DNA from: Clostridia bacterium
Lineage (GTDB): Bacteria > Bacillota > Clostridia > Oscillospirales > CAG-272
DNA length: 64,000 bases
NCBI GenBank assembly: GCA_017622085.1
Contig: JAGARU010000098.1
Coordinates: 1 to 64,000, forward strand
Direction of reading: 5' to 3'
The notes beneath the pieces are model-generated. The model searched no databases. It had not been told where the DNA came from and saw nothing but the letters and a program-made list of their open reading frames with translations. Below, piece by piece: positions 48,938 through 58,238 of the stretch (within the stretch, counting starts at the first letter, position 1; each line of letters starts with the position of its first letter). Both the position numbers and the translations under genes were made by a program.

Positions 48938-50185
48938 ATGAAACAAATTCTGAGTATTGTTCTGTCTCTGATCCTGCTTTTTCCGAGTGTTGCACAGGAC
49001 CGTCTGAACCCGAAAGGACGGGTACGTATGCTGGCTGTGGGGGATAACATCGTCCACGGCGCCGTCTATACCGACGCCAAGCGAAACGCCGCCGCCCTGG
49101 TCTCAACGGACGGCGAACATCCGGCCTATTCCTTTGATTCCATGTATGCCCACGTGGCAAACGCCGTGGCCGCCGCGGACGTGGCCATTCTCAACCAAGA
49201 GGGTCCCGTAACCTCCCGTCCGCCCTCGGGCTATCCCCGCTTCAACGCCCCGCCCCAGCTTGCCAAAGCTCTTGCGGCCACAGGCTTCGACGTGGTAAAC
49301 CTGGCCAACAATCACGCCTTGGATCAGTCCTCCGGTCTTGCGGAAACCCTCTCCATCCTCCACGCCTCCGGCCTTGCTTCCGTGGGCGCGTACGCTACCC
49401 GGGAGGAGAAGCAAACCGTCCGGGTGGTGGAGGCAAACGGCGTCCGCACGGCGTTTCTCGCCTACACCTTCTTTACAAACGGCCTCTCAGCTCCCAAGGA
49501 CGCTCCGTGGGGCGTTCAGCTTTGGGAGGAGGCACTCGTCCGCTCCCAGATGTCCGAGGCTCGTGAGCAGGCAGATTTCACGGTCGTCTCCGTCCATTGG
49601 GGCGAGGAGGGCGCGACCGACCCAAACGAATCCCAGCGCTCCGCCGCGCGACTGCTGGCAGAGCTGGGTGCCGATGTGATCCTCGGCCACCATCCCCATG
49701 TCCTCCAGCCCATCGAATGGCTTGACCGTCCCGACGGCGGGCGAACGCTGGTGGCCTATTCACTCGGCAATTTCCTCTCAGCCATGCTCTACCCGCGTTA
49801 TATGGTGGGCGGAATGCTGGCCTTTACCCTGAACAAAAAAGAACACACGGTAAAGGACGTTGTGTTCGTCCCCACCGTGTGTCATTATGAACGCGCCGTG
49901 TCCGCCGCCACCGACGGAAAAACCTTGAAAACCCGATCCGGCCTTGCGGTCTATCCGCTTTCGCAGTATACGGAGGAGCTGGCCTCCCGTCACGGCGCCA
50001 CCTTGTACGCCGATTTTACAAGGGATACGCTGGTCGGCTACGTAAAGGAAATGGTCGCCGAGGAGTTCTTAGCGCAAGACGATGCACTGGGCACCCATAC
50101 GGGCAAACAGCTCCCAGAAGAGACTCATATCCATCAGGGCGGGCTCTTCACCGGGATACACAAGGGTGACCGTGCCGTTGATTAG
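48938..50185 (+). CDS. CapA-family poly-gamma-glutamate synthesis-like protein
   Basis: This 415-residue protein has a signal peptide (MKQILSIVLSLILLFPSVA) and the CapA/metallophosphoesterase-like fold: LAVGDNIVHGAVY, INQEGPVT-like AILNQEGPVTSRP, NLANNHALDQ, VVSVHWGEE and LGHHPHVLQPIEW. These segments bind metals in the PGA_cap family, whose role is in capsule polymer or cell-wall-linked transport. ATG 48938 has a GAGG site. The last 39 residues are encoded by DNA that, on the other strand, ends the C39-like gene, so the C-terminus is likely an extension gained through loss of an earlier stop. TATACT at 48898-48903 is a candidate -10. Confidence 0.85.
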   Translation: MKQILSIVLSLILLFPSVAQDRLNPKGRVRMLAVGDNIVHGAVYTDAKRNAAALVSTDGEHPAYSFDSMYAHVANAVAAADVAILNQEGPVTSRPPSGYPRFNAPPQLAKALAATGFDVVNLANNHALDQSSGLAETLSILHASGLASVGAYATREEKQTVRVVEANGVRTAFLAYTFFTNGLSAPKDAPWGVQLWEEALVRSQMSEAREQADFTVVSVHWGEEGATDPNESQRSAARLLAELGADVILGHHPHVLQPIEWLDRPDGGRTLVAYSLGNFLSAMLYPRYMVGGMLAFTLNKKEHTVKDVVFVPTVCHYERAVSAATDGKTLKTRSGLAVYPLSQYTEELASRHGATLYADFTRDTLVGYVKEMVAEEFLAQDDALGTHTGKQLPEETHIHQGGLFTGIHKGDRAVD

Positions 50186-51280
50186 ATCGTAGCCGCTGAG
50201 GATCGCACATCGGATGGCGTTCATGTGGACGGTCTTGCCCTCCACGCTCCACGTGTGTGCCAGAACGGGCCCTGCCTCCGGGTCTGCCGGCATCCATACA
50301 ACCAAGGGGTCGCCCTCGGAAAGACAAAGGAGCAGAGCGGACAGATTGCATCCTGTCCGATCCTCCGCCGTCAGGGCAGAGCCCCGAGCTCGGAGATACC
50401 GCTGGCTGCACTCCGCCAATACCGGCGCGTGGCATTCGTAGGAGTTGAATTTGTTTTTGGGATTGCCCACGTTTGCCTCCTCGGGAGAAGTAAAGCCGGC
50501 TGGCATCTTGTCAAGATACGTGTCGCTGATGGCCACCGCATCGGCTTCAAGCCCGTAGTAATTTAAAAGGGAAGTAAGGGAAAGCACCGCCGTGCCGGAG
50601 GGAAGGGCGGTTGCATCTACAGCGGGCAGAGCAAGCTCCACCTGATCTTCCATTGCGCCATAGGCATCCGTTACGTGAACTGAGCCCTTCAGCTCCAGTG
50701 TCTGGTAGGAAATTCCCCCGTGGGCGGCATTGATCTCAAAACGGACGAACACGGGCAGCTCCACGTCCTCCCGCTCCTCCTCCGGCAGATGGAAGGTCAC
50801 CGTGCCCAAGCGCACGGAGCCACCTTCACCCAGCTGAATGGCCGGCGCGGCAAAGGAAGCGGTCTGCCCCGCCACCGTCACGTATCCACTCCGTCCGGCG
50901 GGCAAGGTCAAGGCATCACCGTCCAAATACAGCTCCGCACTGAGATATACGTCCGCATTGTCCGTTCCCCTGTAAATAGCCCACTCCATGCGAAGGGTCA
51001 GGGACGTAATGTGGCGGCTGTAGCAGGTTCCTGCCATGTCCAGAGCAATGGCGGGAGTCACAACCGGCGGAGGGGTCGTTACCACCGGTGCCGTGGTGTC
51101 GGCCGGAGTCGTGACTACAGGGGTCGTGTCCCCGGTAGCCACGGCGGCCACGTCCTCCGTTCCCTCCGGGTCGGTGCCCGTGCCGTCACCTCCCACAAAG
51201 TCCCGAAATTGCCATAGGAGCAGTCCTACCACTCCAATACAGATGCAAAGCAAAACCGAAAATGATATGTACTTCTTCAT
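50069..51280 (-). CDS. Membrane-anchored C39-like protein, probably catalytically inactive
   Basis: This 403-residue protein has an N-terminal membrane anchor (about 1-28) and a Thr/Pro/Val-rich linker (about 45-78). Next come a beta-sandwich domain (about 85-215) and a C39-peptidase-like domain (about 225-403). In C39_2-type proteins the catalytic Cys sits in L-P-x-G-C-E before a LxxLLNYYG-type helix; here LPSGTAVLSLTSLLNYYGL has Thr in that place. The His of the HAVVxxGYD block is also replaced (RCAILSGYD). So it looks like a pseudoenzyme that binds peptides. The 3' end overlaps the CapA gene by 117 bases. Confidence 0.78.
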   Translation of the reverse strand: MKKYISFSVLLCICIGVVGLLLWQFRDFVGGDGTGTDPEGTEDVAAVATGDTTPVVTTPADTTAPVVTTPPPVVTPAIALDMAGTCYSRHITSLTLRMEWAIYRGTDNADVYLSAELYLDGDALTLPAGRSGYVTVAGQTASFAAPAIQLGEGGSVRLGTVTFHLPEEEREDVELPVFVRFEINAAHGGISYQTLELKGSVHVTDAYGAMEDQVELALPAVDATALPSGTAVLSLTSLLNYYGLEADAVAISDTYLDKMPAGFTSPEEANVGNPKNKFNSYECHAPVLAECSQRYLRARGSALTAEDRTGCNLSALLLCLSEGDPLVVWMPADPEAGPVLAHTWSVEGKTVHMNAIRCAILSGYDLINGTVTLVYPGEEPALMDMSLFWELFARMGAQCIVLR

Positions 51281-51315
51281 TTTTATACCTCCTAAAATTT
51301 GGTTTTGTAACTACA

Positions 51316-51343
51316 ATTATACATTTTTAGAACCTTCTGGCAA
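51316..51343 (-). promoter_or_regulatory. Promoter of the C39-like gene
   Basis: On the minus strand TTGCCA (51343-51338) and TATAAT (51321-51316) have a 16-base spacer. Confidence 0.72.
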
Positions 51344-51518
51344 GAAAAACCGTTCGACGGAAAAAACGGAAAACAAACGGAAAAAGCGTCCCTCCCACGG
51401 GTTTTTACCCCCATCCGGCAAGTAAAATCCGCTTCCGTCGGTAACTCTGTCGGCAAAAGGAAAATCCCGCGCCCGAAAATTTATTTTGGGGAAAAGAGAT
51501 AAGAGTTTGGGGAAATTA

Positions 51519-51547
51519 TTGACAGAGGACGGATTTGATTGTATAAT
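51519..51547 (+). promoter_or_regulatory. Perfect consensus promoter of the fucI operon
   Basis: TTGACA (51519-51524) and TATAAT (51542-51547) have a 17-base spacer, about 86 bases before ATG 51633. Confidence 0.93.
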
Positions 51548-51632
51548 TTAGGGTAGAGAAATATTAAAAAAATGACTCCGTTCGTCGATTATCCCAAAGC
51601 GGATGCGGCGAGGGAGGCAAGGAGGTTTTATT

Positions 51633-53459
51633 ATGGCAAACAGATACATTGGTGATTATCCGGTAATCGGTATTCGCCCCATCGTTGACGGCCGCCGTGG
51701 CCCCATGATGCTTCGTGAATCCCTGGATCCCTTGGTATGGTCCATGGCAGAGGCGGCAAAAAAACTGTTCGAGGAGAACCTGTTCTACTCCAACGGTGAG
51801 CCCGTAAAGGTCGTTATGGCCGACACCACCATCGGTCGTGTGCCCGAGGCTGCTGCCTGCGCAAACAAGTTTAAAAAGGAAGGCGTATCCATTACCCTTT
51901 CCGTTACCCCCTGCTGGTGCTACGGCTCTGAAACCATGGATATGGATCCCCACACCATTAAGGGCGTATGGGGCTTCAACGGTACGGAGCGTCCCGGCGC
52001 CGTTTACCTTGCCGCTGTTCTGGCCGGCCACGCACAGAAGGGCCTGCCCGCCTTCGGTATCTATGGACATGAGGTTCAGGATCGCGACCAGATCACCGAG
52101 ATCCCCGAGGACGTAAAGGAAAAGCTTCTTCGCTTCGGCCGTGCCGCCGTAGCGGTTGCCACCATGAGAGGCAAGTCCTATCTTCAGATCGGCTCCCAGT
52201 GCATGGGTATTGCCGGCTCCATTATGGATCAGGACATGCTGGAAACCTACTTCGGCATGCGTGTTGAGTCCGTTGACGAGGTAGAGATCCTTCGCCGTAT
52301 GGAAGAGGGCATCTACTGCGAGGAGGACTATCAGAAGGCTCTTGCCTGGACCAAGGAGCACTGCAAGGAAGGCCGTGACGATAACCCCGAGTCCGTGAAC
52401 TTCCTCGGCGAGGAGCGCCGCATCAAGTTCACCGATGAGGAAAAGGAAAAGCAGTGGGAATTCACCGTTAAGATGTACTGCATCATCAAGGACCTGATGG
52501 CAGGAAACAAGAACCTTCCCGACCAGTTTGAGGAGGAGAAGGTTGGCCACAACGCCATTGCCGGCGGCTTCCAGGGCCAGAGACAGTGGACCGACCATTG
52601 GCCCAACTGCGACTATCCCGAGGCTCTGCTCAGCTCCACCTTCGACTACGAGGGTGCCCGCGAGCCCTACACACTTGCAACCGAAAACGATATTCTCAAC
52701 GGCATGGGTATGCTGATGATGCGTCTCCTTACCCACCGCGCCCAGATCTTTGCGGACGTTCGTACCTACTGGTCCGGCGAGGCAACTGAGCGTGTAACCG
52801 GCTATAAGCTGGAGGGCAAGGCCGCTGAGTCCAACGGTATCATCCACCTTCTGAACTCCGGTGCCGCTTGTCTTGACGCTTCCGGTGTCTGCACCGACGA
52901 AAACGGCAACGCCACCATGAAGAAGTGGTGGGAGGTTACCGAGGAGGATATCAAGAAGATGACCGACGCCACCGTATGGTGCGAGGCCGGCTTCGATAAC
53001 TTCCGTGGCGGCGGATTCTCCAGCCACTACACCACCAAGGCGGAAATGCCCTGCACCATGATCCGTTTGAACCTTGTTAAGGGCATCGGCCCCGTTCTGC
53101 AGATCGCAGAGGGCTGGACTGTAAACCTTCCCGACGAGGTTTCTGACGCACTGATGGAGCGCACCAACCCCACTTGGCCCTGCACTTGGTTCGCACCCCG
53201 TTGCGACGGCAAGGAGGGCAGTGCCTTCAAGACCGCTTATGAGGTTATGATGAACTGGGGCGCAAACCACGGTGCCATCTCCTACGGCCACATCGGCGCC
53301 GACCTGATCACTATGTGCTCCATGCTCCGCATTCCCGTTTGCATGCATAACGTTCCCGAGGATCAGATCTACCGTCCCGCTTGCTGGAACGCATTCGGTA
53401 TGGATAAGGAAGGCCAGGACTATCGCGCATGCGCAACCTACGGCCCTCTCTATAAGTAA
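51633..53459 (+). CDS. fucI: L-fucose isomerase
   Basis: This 608-residue protein catalyses L-fucose to L-fuculose and typically also D-arabinose to D-ribulose, using Mn. Family segments are VIGIRPIVDGRRGPM, the central LATENDILNGMGML with RAQIFADVRTYWSGEATER, IIHLLNSGAACLDASG and GHIGADLITMCSMLRIPV at the end. Length and order match FucI (about 590 residues). ATG 51633 has AAGGAGG upstream. It heads a unit with a nucleotidyltransferase, a CotH-like lipoprotein and a ribulokinase, from a perfect consensus promoter. Codon use is highly biased, which suggests strong expression. Confidence 0.93.
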   Translation: MANRYIGDYPVIGIRPIVDGRRGPMMLRESLDPLVWSMAEAAKKLFEENLFYSNGEPVKVVMADTTIGRVPEAAACANKFKKEGVSITLSVTPCWCYGSETMDMDPHTIKGVWGFNGTERPGAVYLAAVLAGHAQKGLPAFGIYGHEVQDRDQITEIPEDVKEKLLRFGRAAVAVATMRGKSYLQIGSQCMGIAGSIMDQDMLETYFGMRVESVDEVEILRRMEEGIYCEEDYQKALAWTKEHCKEGRDDNPESVNFLGEERRIKFTDEEKEKQWEFTVKMYCIIKDLMAGNKNLPDQFEEEKVGHNAIAGGFQGQRQWTDHWPNCDYPEALLSSTFDYEGAREPYTLATENDILNGMGMLMMRLLTHRAQIFADVRTYWSGEATERVTGYKLEGKAAESNGIIHLLNSGAACLDASGVCTDENGNATMKKWWEVTEEDIKKMTDATVWCEAGFDNFRGGGFSSHYTTKAEMPCTMIRLNLVKGIGPVLQIAEGWTVNLPDEVSDALMERTNPTWPCTWFAPRCDGKEGSAFKTAYEVMMNWGANHGAISYGHIGADLITMCSMLRIPVCMHNVPEDQIYRPACWNAFGMDKEGQDYRACATYGPLYK

Positions 53460-53476
53460 TTTTGGAGAATCAAACC

Positions 53477-54394
53477 ATGAAAACCAGCTTAGTTATTCTT
53501 GCCGCCGGCATCGGCTCTCGCTTCGGCGGCGGCATCAAGCAGCTTGAGCCCGTTGGCCCTCACGGGGAGATCATCCTCGAGTATTCCGTGCACGATGCAC
53601 TGGAGGCCGGCTTCAATAAGGTGGTATTTATCATCCGCCCGGAGCTTGAGCAGTATTTTAACGAAATGATCGGCGACCGCCTTCGCAAAAAATGCGAGGT
53701 TGCCTACGTGTACCAGACCGGAGATAATATTCCTGCCTGGTATACCGTTCCCGCTGAGCGCAAAAAGCCCTTTGGTACGGCCCAGGCTATTCTTTGCTGT
53801 AAGGATGCCGTCAAGGAGCCCTTCCTTGTAATCAACGCGGACGACTATTACGGCAAGGAGGCCTACAAAATCGCCCACGAGCAGCTGGTGTCCGGCCAGC
53901 GTAGCGGCAAGCCCTTTGATTTCTGCATGGTAGGCTTCATTCTGAAGAATACCCTCAGCGATAACGGCGCCGTTACCCGCGGCATCTGCCGCGTGGATGC
54001 GGATGGCTATCTCTCCAAGGTAACGGAAACCGGCGGCCTGATCCGCATCGACGAAGCGTCGGTGGCGGCTGACGGCGAAAACGGTGAAAAAATCACCCTC
54101 AGCGGTGAGAGCATCGTTTCCATGAATATGTGGGGTCTGACACCCGACATCTTCCCGAAGCTGGAAGCGGGCTTTGCTGACTTCCTTCGGGGTCTTGCAC
54201 CCGACAATATCAAGGCCGAGTACTATCTGCCCTCTGCGGTAGATGCTTTGGTCTCCGCGGGCCTTGCCGCCGTCAAGGTGCTCTCCAGCCGCGATAAGTG
54301 GTTTGGCGTCACCTACCGCGAGGACAAGGAAACCGTTGTGGAATCCTTCCGCGCCCTTCACGAAGCGGGCGTATACGGCGACCGCCTGATTTAA
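53477..54394 (+). CDS. Sugar-nucleotide-type nucleotidyltransferase
   Basis: This 305-residue protein is taken from ATG 53477 with GGAGA eight bases upstream. LVILAAGIGSRFGGGIKQLEP is the nucleotide-binding motif of NTP transferases, and LVINADDYYGKEAY has the metal-binding Asp pair. The family adds nucleotides to sugar phosphates, cholines or related alcohols. It lies 17 bases after fucI, so it could activate fucose or a sugar formed from it, but the same family also serves unrelated pathways. A hairpin terminator separates it from the CotH-like gene. Confidence 0.86.
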   Translation: MKTSLVILAAGIGSRFGGGIKQLEPVGPHGEIILEYSVHDALEAGFNKVVFIIRPELEQYFNEMIGDRLRKKCEVAYVYQTGDNIPAWYTVPAERKKPFGTAQAILCCKDAVKEPFLVINADDYYGKEAYKIAHEQLVSGQRSGKPFDFCMVGFILKNTLSDNGAVTRGICRVDADGYLSKVTETGGLIRIDEASVAADGENGEKITLSGESIVSMNMWGLTPDIFPKLEAGFADFLRGLAPDNIKAEYYLPSAVDALVSAGLAAVKVLSSRDKWFGVTYREDKETVVESFRALHEAGVYGDRLI

Positions 54395-54410
54395 TCATTT
54401 TAAATACCGT

Positions 54411-54447
54411 GGCGGGATGCACGATCTTTTTGCATCCCGCCCTTTGG
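54411..54447 (+). terminator. Hairpin terminator or attenuator between nucleotidyltransferase and CotH-like genes
   Basis: GGCGGGATGCA (54411-54421) pairs with TGCATCCCGCC (54431-54441) and is followed by CTTTGG and five T. Read-through would still express the CotH and araB genes. Confidence 0.75.
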
Positions 54448-54480
54448 TTTTTACCTCCGGGTAAAAGAAAGGATACAACC

Positions 54481-56370
54481 ATGCAACGACTGAAAAAAGC
54501 CCTTGCACTTGTGCTTATCTGCCTTATGGCCCTCTCTGCTGTGGCCTGCGGCACCACCCCCTCCGAGACCACTCCGGCGGACAGCACCCCTGCCGGTACC
54601 ACTCCGGTCGAAACCACCCCGGCTGAGCCCGTGGTCACCGCCTCCCAGAACCCCATCCTCGGCGGTGACGCAAACGGCCTTTACATCGATTTGCGCTCCG
54701 CGGAGATCGATTCCGCTAAAAAAGTGGGAATCGTCGAGGAGGCAGACGGCATTTTCTATCTGCCGTCTTTTACGAACCTGTCCGCCCTCAAGGTGGCACT
54801 GAGCGACGCGAGCGCCTCTCTCTTCTACGGTAAGGATGCAACCTCCCTCACCGAGGCGAAAAACGGCGATACCGTGGATCTTACGGCCATGACCGCTACC
54901 GACGAGCGGGGAAATGCCTGCTATCGGGCAACCCTTAAAGTGGGCGCAACCGCCAAGACCTATACCTTCTACGTAGGCGGCCAGATCCCCACCGTGTTCG
55001 TTACTACGGAAAAGGGACTGACCTGGATTGAAAAAGAGAAAGAAAACCGCGATAAGGGCTCCTTCGCCCTGATCTATGACGCCGACGGAGCCTTGGCATA
55101 CGTGGATGCCTCCGATATGAACAGCGAGCTGAAGGTTCGCGGCAATGGAAGCATGAATCTGGCTAAAAAATCCTACCAGCTGAAGCTCTCGGCCAAAACC
55201 CCGCTCTTCCATATGGAGGAGGGCAAAAACTGGATCCTGATCCCCAACTACGACGACCAGTCCCTTCTTCGCAATTCCGTGATCTTTACCTTTGCCGAGA
55301 AGCTGGGCTTTGCCACCATGGAGTTCCAAAGCGTGGAGCTTTACGTGGACGGCGAGTACCGCGGTGTGTACCTTTTGACCGAAAAGGTGGAGATCCAGAC
55401 CAACCGCGTCAATATCACCGAGCTTGAAAAGCTGGTGGAGGCCGCTAACCCCAACGTAAACTTTGACCGCCTCTATCCCCGCGGCACGAGCCAGGTAAAC
55501 GGCAAGTATTTAAAGAGCTATAAGTACTGCGCAACCCTCAGCGATCCCGCGGATATCACCGGCGGCTACCTGATCGAGCTGGACAACAACTACGGCAAGG
55601 ACGAGCCCTCCGTGTTCTACACCAAGGATGGCTCTACCTGGGTTGTCAAGAGCCCGGAATATACCTCTGAGGCGCAGATGATCTACATCTCCGGCCTGTT
55701 TGCCGACATGGTAGAGGCTATGAACGCATCGGACGGCTATAACTCTCAGGGCAAGCACTATTCGGAATACATCGATATGGAGTCCTTCGCCCTCGGCTAC
55801 CTGGTGTCTGAGATCAGCAAGAACTGGGACGCCGGCAGCTCCAGCCACTACTTCTATAAGGATAAGGACGTGGACGGCGTGACCGGCAAGATCTTCATGG
55901 GCCCTCTGTGGGACTGCGACAACACCCTCGGCAACTGCAACAAGGCCGATGACGCGGCTAAGATCTCCGAATTGAAGACTGCCAGCCGAAGCATCTTCAA
56001 GATGCTTATGCAGCACGACGACTTCAAGGCTATCGTTGCCGAAAAGTTTGCCGATGCCAAGGCCATTGCCCTTGCCATGACCGCTCCCGGCGGAGACGTG
56101 GATCAGTTCGTCAAGGAGCTTGGCTCCTCTGTTGCCATGGATCAGTCCCGCTGGAAAACCTACGATAAGTCTCAGTGGCCTCTTTACGGTGCGATCTTCA
56201 ACTTCATCCATTACGATACCTGGTCCAACGTCCCCGGCGGTATGTTCACCTTCCGCCCCGTATACTCTGACGGCACGGATCTGACCGACGCTACCACCAT
56301 CGGTTATCTGAAGGATTGGTTCATCCGCCGTGTCAACGCCCTTGAGCCCCTTCTTGCTCCTAAGCAGTAA
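54481..56370 (+). CDS. CotH kinase family lipoprotein
   Basis: This 629-residue protein starts at ATG 54481 with an AAAGGA site; an earlier frame overlaps the previous gene and is not used. The signal ends at lipobox Cys23 (LSAVAC), followed by a Ser/Thr/Pro-rich linker (TTPSETTPADSTPAGTTPVE). A beta domain (about 60-185) leads to a CotH-type kinase fold: LKVRGNGSMNLAKKSYQLKL, WILIPNYDDQSLLRNSVIF, GVYLLTEKVEI and MGPLWDCDNTLGN. CotH proteins phosphorylate spore-coat proteins in Bacillus; in Clostridia, secreted CotH lipoproteins may phosphorylate surface proteins. The gene sits inside a sugar operon for unclear reasons. Confidence 0.88.
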   Translation: MQRLKKALALVLICLMALSAVACGTTPSETTPADSTPAGTTPVETTPAEPVVTASQNPILGGDANGLYIDLRSAEIDSAKKVGIVEEADGIFYLPSFTNLSALKVALSDASASLFYGKDATSLTEAKNGDTVDLTAMTATDERGNACYRATLKVGATAKTYTFYVGGQIPTVFVTTEKGLTWIEKEKENRDKGSFALIYDADGALAYVDASDMNSELKVRGNGSMNLAKKSYQLKLSAKTPLFHMEEGKNWILIPNYDDQSLLRNSVIFTFAEKLGFATMEFQSVELYVDGEYRGVYLLTEKVEIQTNRVNITELEKLVEAANPNVNFDRLYPRGTSQVNGKYLKSYKYCATLSDPADITGGYLIELDNNYGKDEPSVFYTKDGSTWVVKSPEYTSEAQMIYISGLFADMVEAMNASDGYNSQGKHYSEYIDMESFALGYLVSEISKNWDAGSSSHYFYKDKDVDGVTGKIFMGPLWDCDNTLGNCNKADDAAKISELKTASRSIFKMLMQHDDFKAIVAEKFADAKAIALAMTAPGGDVDQFVKELGSSVAMDQSRWKTYDKSQWPLYGAIFNFIHYDTWSNVPGGMFTFRPVYSDGTDLTDATTIGYLKDWFIRRVNALEPLLAPKQ

Positions 56371-56376
56371 AGACCT

Positions 56377-58056
56377 ATGACAGACAAGAAATATACCGTC
56401 GGTGTGGATTTTGGCACCCTCTCCGGCCGCGCCGTTCTTGTGGACGTGGCAAACGGGGAAGAGCTTGCCTCCTCCACCCTGAATTATCCCCACGCCGTTA
56501 TGGATGCCTTTATGCCCGACGGCGTTACCCCCCTGCCGCCGGATTGGGCGCTCCAGCACCCGCAGGACTACCTTGACGTGCTGAGCACCACCATCCCGGC
56601 CGTGCTTGCGGAAACGGGTGTTTCTCCCGATGACGTGATCGGTGTGGGCATCGATTTTACCGCCAGCACTCTCATGCCCGTATACCGCCACGGTACCCCT
56701 CTGTGCCTGACCGAGCGATACAAAAACGAGCCCCACGCTTACGTCAAGCTCTGGAAGCACCATGCCGCCCAGTCCTACGCCAACCGTATGACGGATATTG
56801 CCAAGGAACGGGGCGAGATGTGGCTGAACCGTTACGGTGGCAAGATTTCAAGCGAATGGACCTTCCCGAAGATCTGGCAGACCCTGGACGAGGCGCCGGA
56901 GGTCTATCGGGAGGCAGATGCCTTTGTGGAGGCCGCCGACTGGATCGTCTGGCAGCTCTGCGGCGAGTCCACTCGCAATTCCTGCTCCGCCGGCTATAAG
57001 GCCTTCTACTGTAAGGGTGAGGGCTATCCCTCCAAGGACTTTTTCCGCGCGCTGGATCCCCGCCTTGGCGGTGTCATTGAGGATAAAATGAACGCTCCCG
57101 TTCGCTCCATTGGCGGATGCGCCGGCTACGTAACGGAGGCGGCCTCAGCCTTGACCGGATTGAAGGTCGGCACGGCCGTTGCCGTTGCCAATGTGGACGC
57201 TCACGTAACCGTCCCCGCCCTTGGCATCGACGGCCCCGGCAAAATGCTGGCTATTATGGGCACGTCCACCTGCCATATGCTTATGGATCGTACCGCGCAC
57301 ACCGTGCCCGGTATGTGTGGCATGGTAGAGGGCGGCATTCTCCCCGGATTCTTCGGCTATGAGGCCGGACAGAGCTGTGTGGGCGATCATTTTGCTTGGT
57401 TTGTGGATCGTTTTACTCCCGCCACCTACGTATCTGAGGCGGAGGCACGCGGCATTTTTCCCATGCAGCTTATGGTGGAGAAGGCCGCCGCTCTCAAGCC
57501 CGGCGAGAGCGGCATTCTGGCGCTGGATTGGTGGAACGGCAACCGAAGCGTTTTGGTGGATGCCGCCCTGTCCGGTCTGTTCCTCGGTATGAGTCTCCAG
57601 ACCCGCCCGGAGGAAATGTTCCGTGCCTTGGTGGAGGCAACTGCCTTTGGTACCCGTAAGATCATTGAGACCTTCCGTTCAAACGGCGTGCCGGTAAACG
57701 AGCTTTACGCCGCCGGCGGCATTTCTCAGAAGGACCCCTTCACTATGCAGATCTACGCGGACGTAACCGGCATGGAGATCCGCATCAGCGGATCAAAGCA
57801 GGCCCCCGCCCTCGGTAGCGCCATCTTCGCGGCGGCGGCCGCCGGCGAGGAGGCCGGTGGATACGCGGACGTGTTTGACGCCGCCAAGAGGATGGGCAAG
57901 CTGTCGGAGCGGATCTACCGCCCGTGCCCCGAGAACCAAACAATCTACGACCGTCTTTACGTCGAGTACGATCTTCTCCACGAGTATTTCGGACGCGGCG
58001 AAAACAACGTAATGAAGCGCCTTCGCGCCCTCCGCGCCGAGGCAAAAATGCAGTAA
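56377..58056 (+). CDS. araB: Ribulokinase
   Basis: This 559-residue cytoplasmic kinase of the FGGY family phosphorylates ribulose. [17 protein letters not shown] is the phosphate-1 motif, [14 protein letters not shown] is the substrate side and [20 protein letters not shown] with [17 protein letters not shown] is the ATP end. The length fits AraB. Only six bases separate it from the CotH stop, and its own ribosome site is weak (GTAAAGACCT), so it is probably translated by coupling. With fucI in the same region, D-arabinose to D-ribulose to ribulose 5-phosphate is possible. No aldolase or epimerase is seen here. Confidence 0.92.
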   Translation: MTDKKYTVGVDFGTLSGRAVLVDVANGEELASSTLNYPHAVMDAFMPDGVTPLPPDWALQHPQDYLDVLSTTIPAVLAETGVSPDDVIGVGIDFTASTLMPVYRHGTPLCLTERYKNEPHAYVKLWKHHAAQSYANRMTDIAKERGEMWLNRYGGKISSEWTFPKIWQTLDEAPEVYREADAFVEAADWIVWQLCGESTRNSCSAGYKAFYCKGEGYPSKDFFRALDPRLGGVIEDKMNAPVRSIGGCAGYVTEAASALTGLKVGTAVAVANVDAHVTVPALGIDGPGKMLAIMGTSTCHMLMDRTAHTVPGMCGMVEGGILPGFFGYEAGQSCVGDHFAWFVDRFTPATYVSEAEARGIFPMQLMVEKAAALKPGESGILALDWWNGNRSVLVDAALSGLFLGMSLQTRPEEMFRALVEATAFGTRKIIETFRSNGVPVNELYAAGGISQKDPFTMQIYADVTGMEIRISGSKQAPALGSAIFAAAAAGEEAGGYADVFDAAKRMGKLSERIYRPCPENQTIYDRLYVEYDLLHEYFGRGENNVMKRLRALRAEAKMQ

Positions 58057-58065
58057 AAAGCCATA

Positions 58066-58103
58066 AAATCCCGCCATCGGCTCGCCCGACGGCGGGATTT
58101 TTC
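58066..58103 (+). terminator. Rho-independent terminator
   Basis: AAATCCCGCC pairs with GGCGGGATTT with a 15-nt loop that has an inner pairing, followed by TTTCG. It closes the araB unit. Confidence 0.85.
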
Positions 58104-58163
58104 GCATTTGTACGCCACGGATTTCGGGCGAAAAAACTTCTTTCGAAAAAAGTGAGGTTCTTG

Positions 58164-58192
58164 TTGCATTTTACCGAGAAAGCCCTTATAAT
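58164..58192 (+). promoter_or_regulatory. Promoter of the GH2/esterase operon
   Basis: TATAAT (58187-58192) is a perfect -10. A -35 candidate TTGCAT (58164-58169) with a 17-base spacer is weak. Confidence 0.65.
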
Positions 58193-58238
58193 ATGGATAA
58201 GCTCATGTGCATATTTAAAAAATCTGTGAGGTGCTATC

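Larger units (their letters stand above)
51281..51632. other. Non-coding intergenic region of 352 bases
   Basis: It holds the minus-strand promoter of the C39-like gene near 51316-51343 and the plus-strand fucI promoter at 51519-51547. The middle (about 51345-51515) is purine-rich with repeated CGGAAAA-like words, and I see no gene, hairpin terminator or clear operator in it. Confidence 0.7.

Noticed and set aside
51572..51640. Short upstream peptide ahead of fucI
   Set aside because: An ATG at 51572 opens a frame that overlaps the fucI start, but it has no ribosome site and no regulatory codon pattern.
51564..53348. A 594-codon open frame on the minus strand
   Set aside because: It is antisense to fucI, whose motifs are unambiguous.
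54298..54480. N-terminal extension of the CotH-like protein
   Set aside because: It would overlap the nucleotidyltransferase gene and the hairpin; ATG 54481 gives a proper lipoprotein signal.
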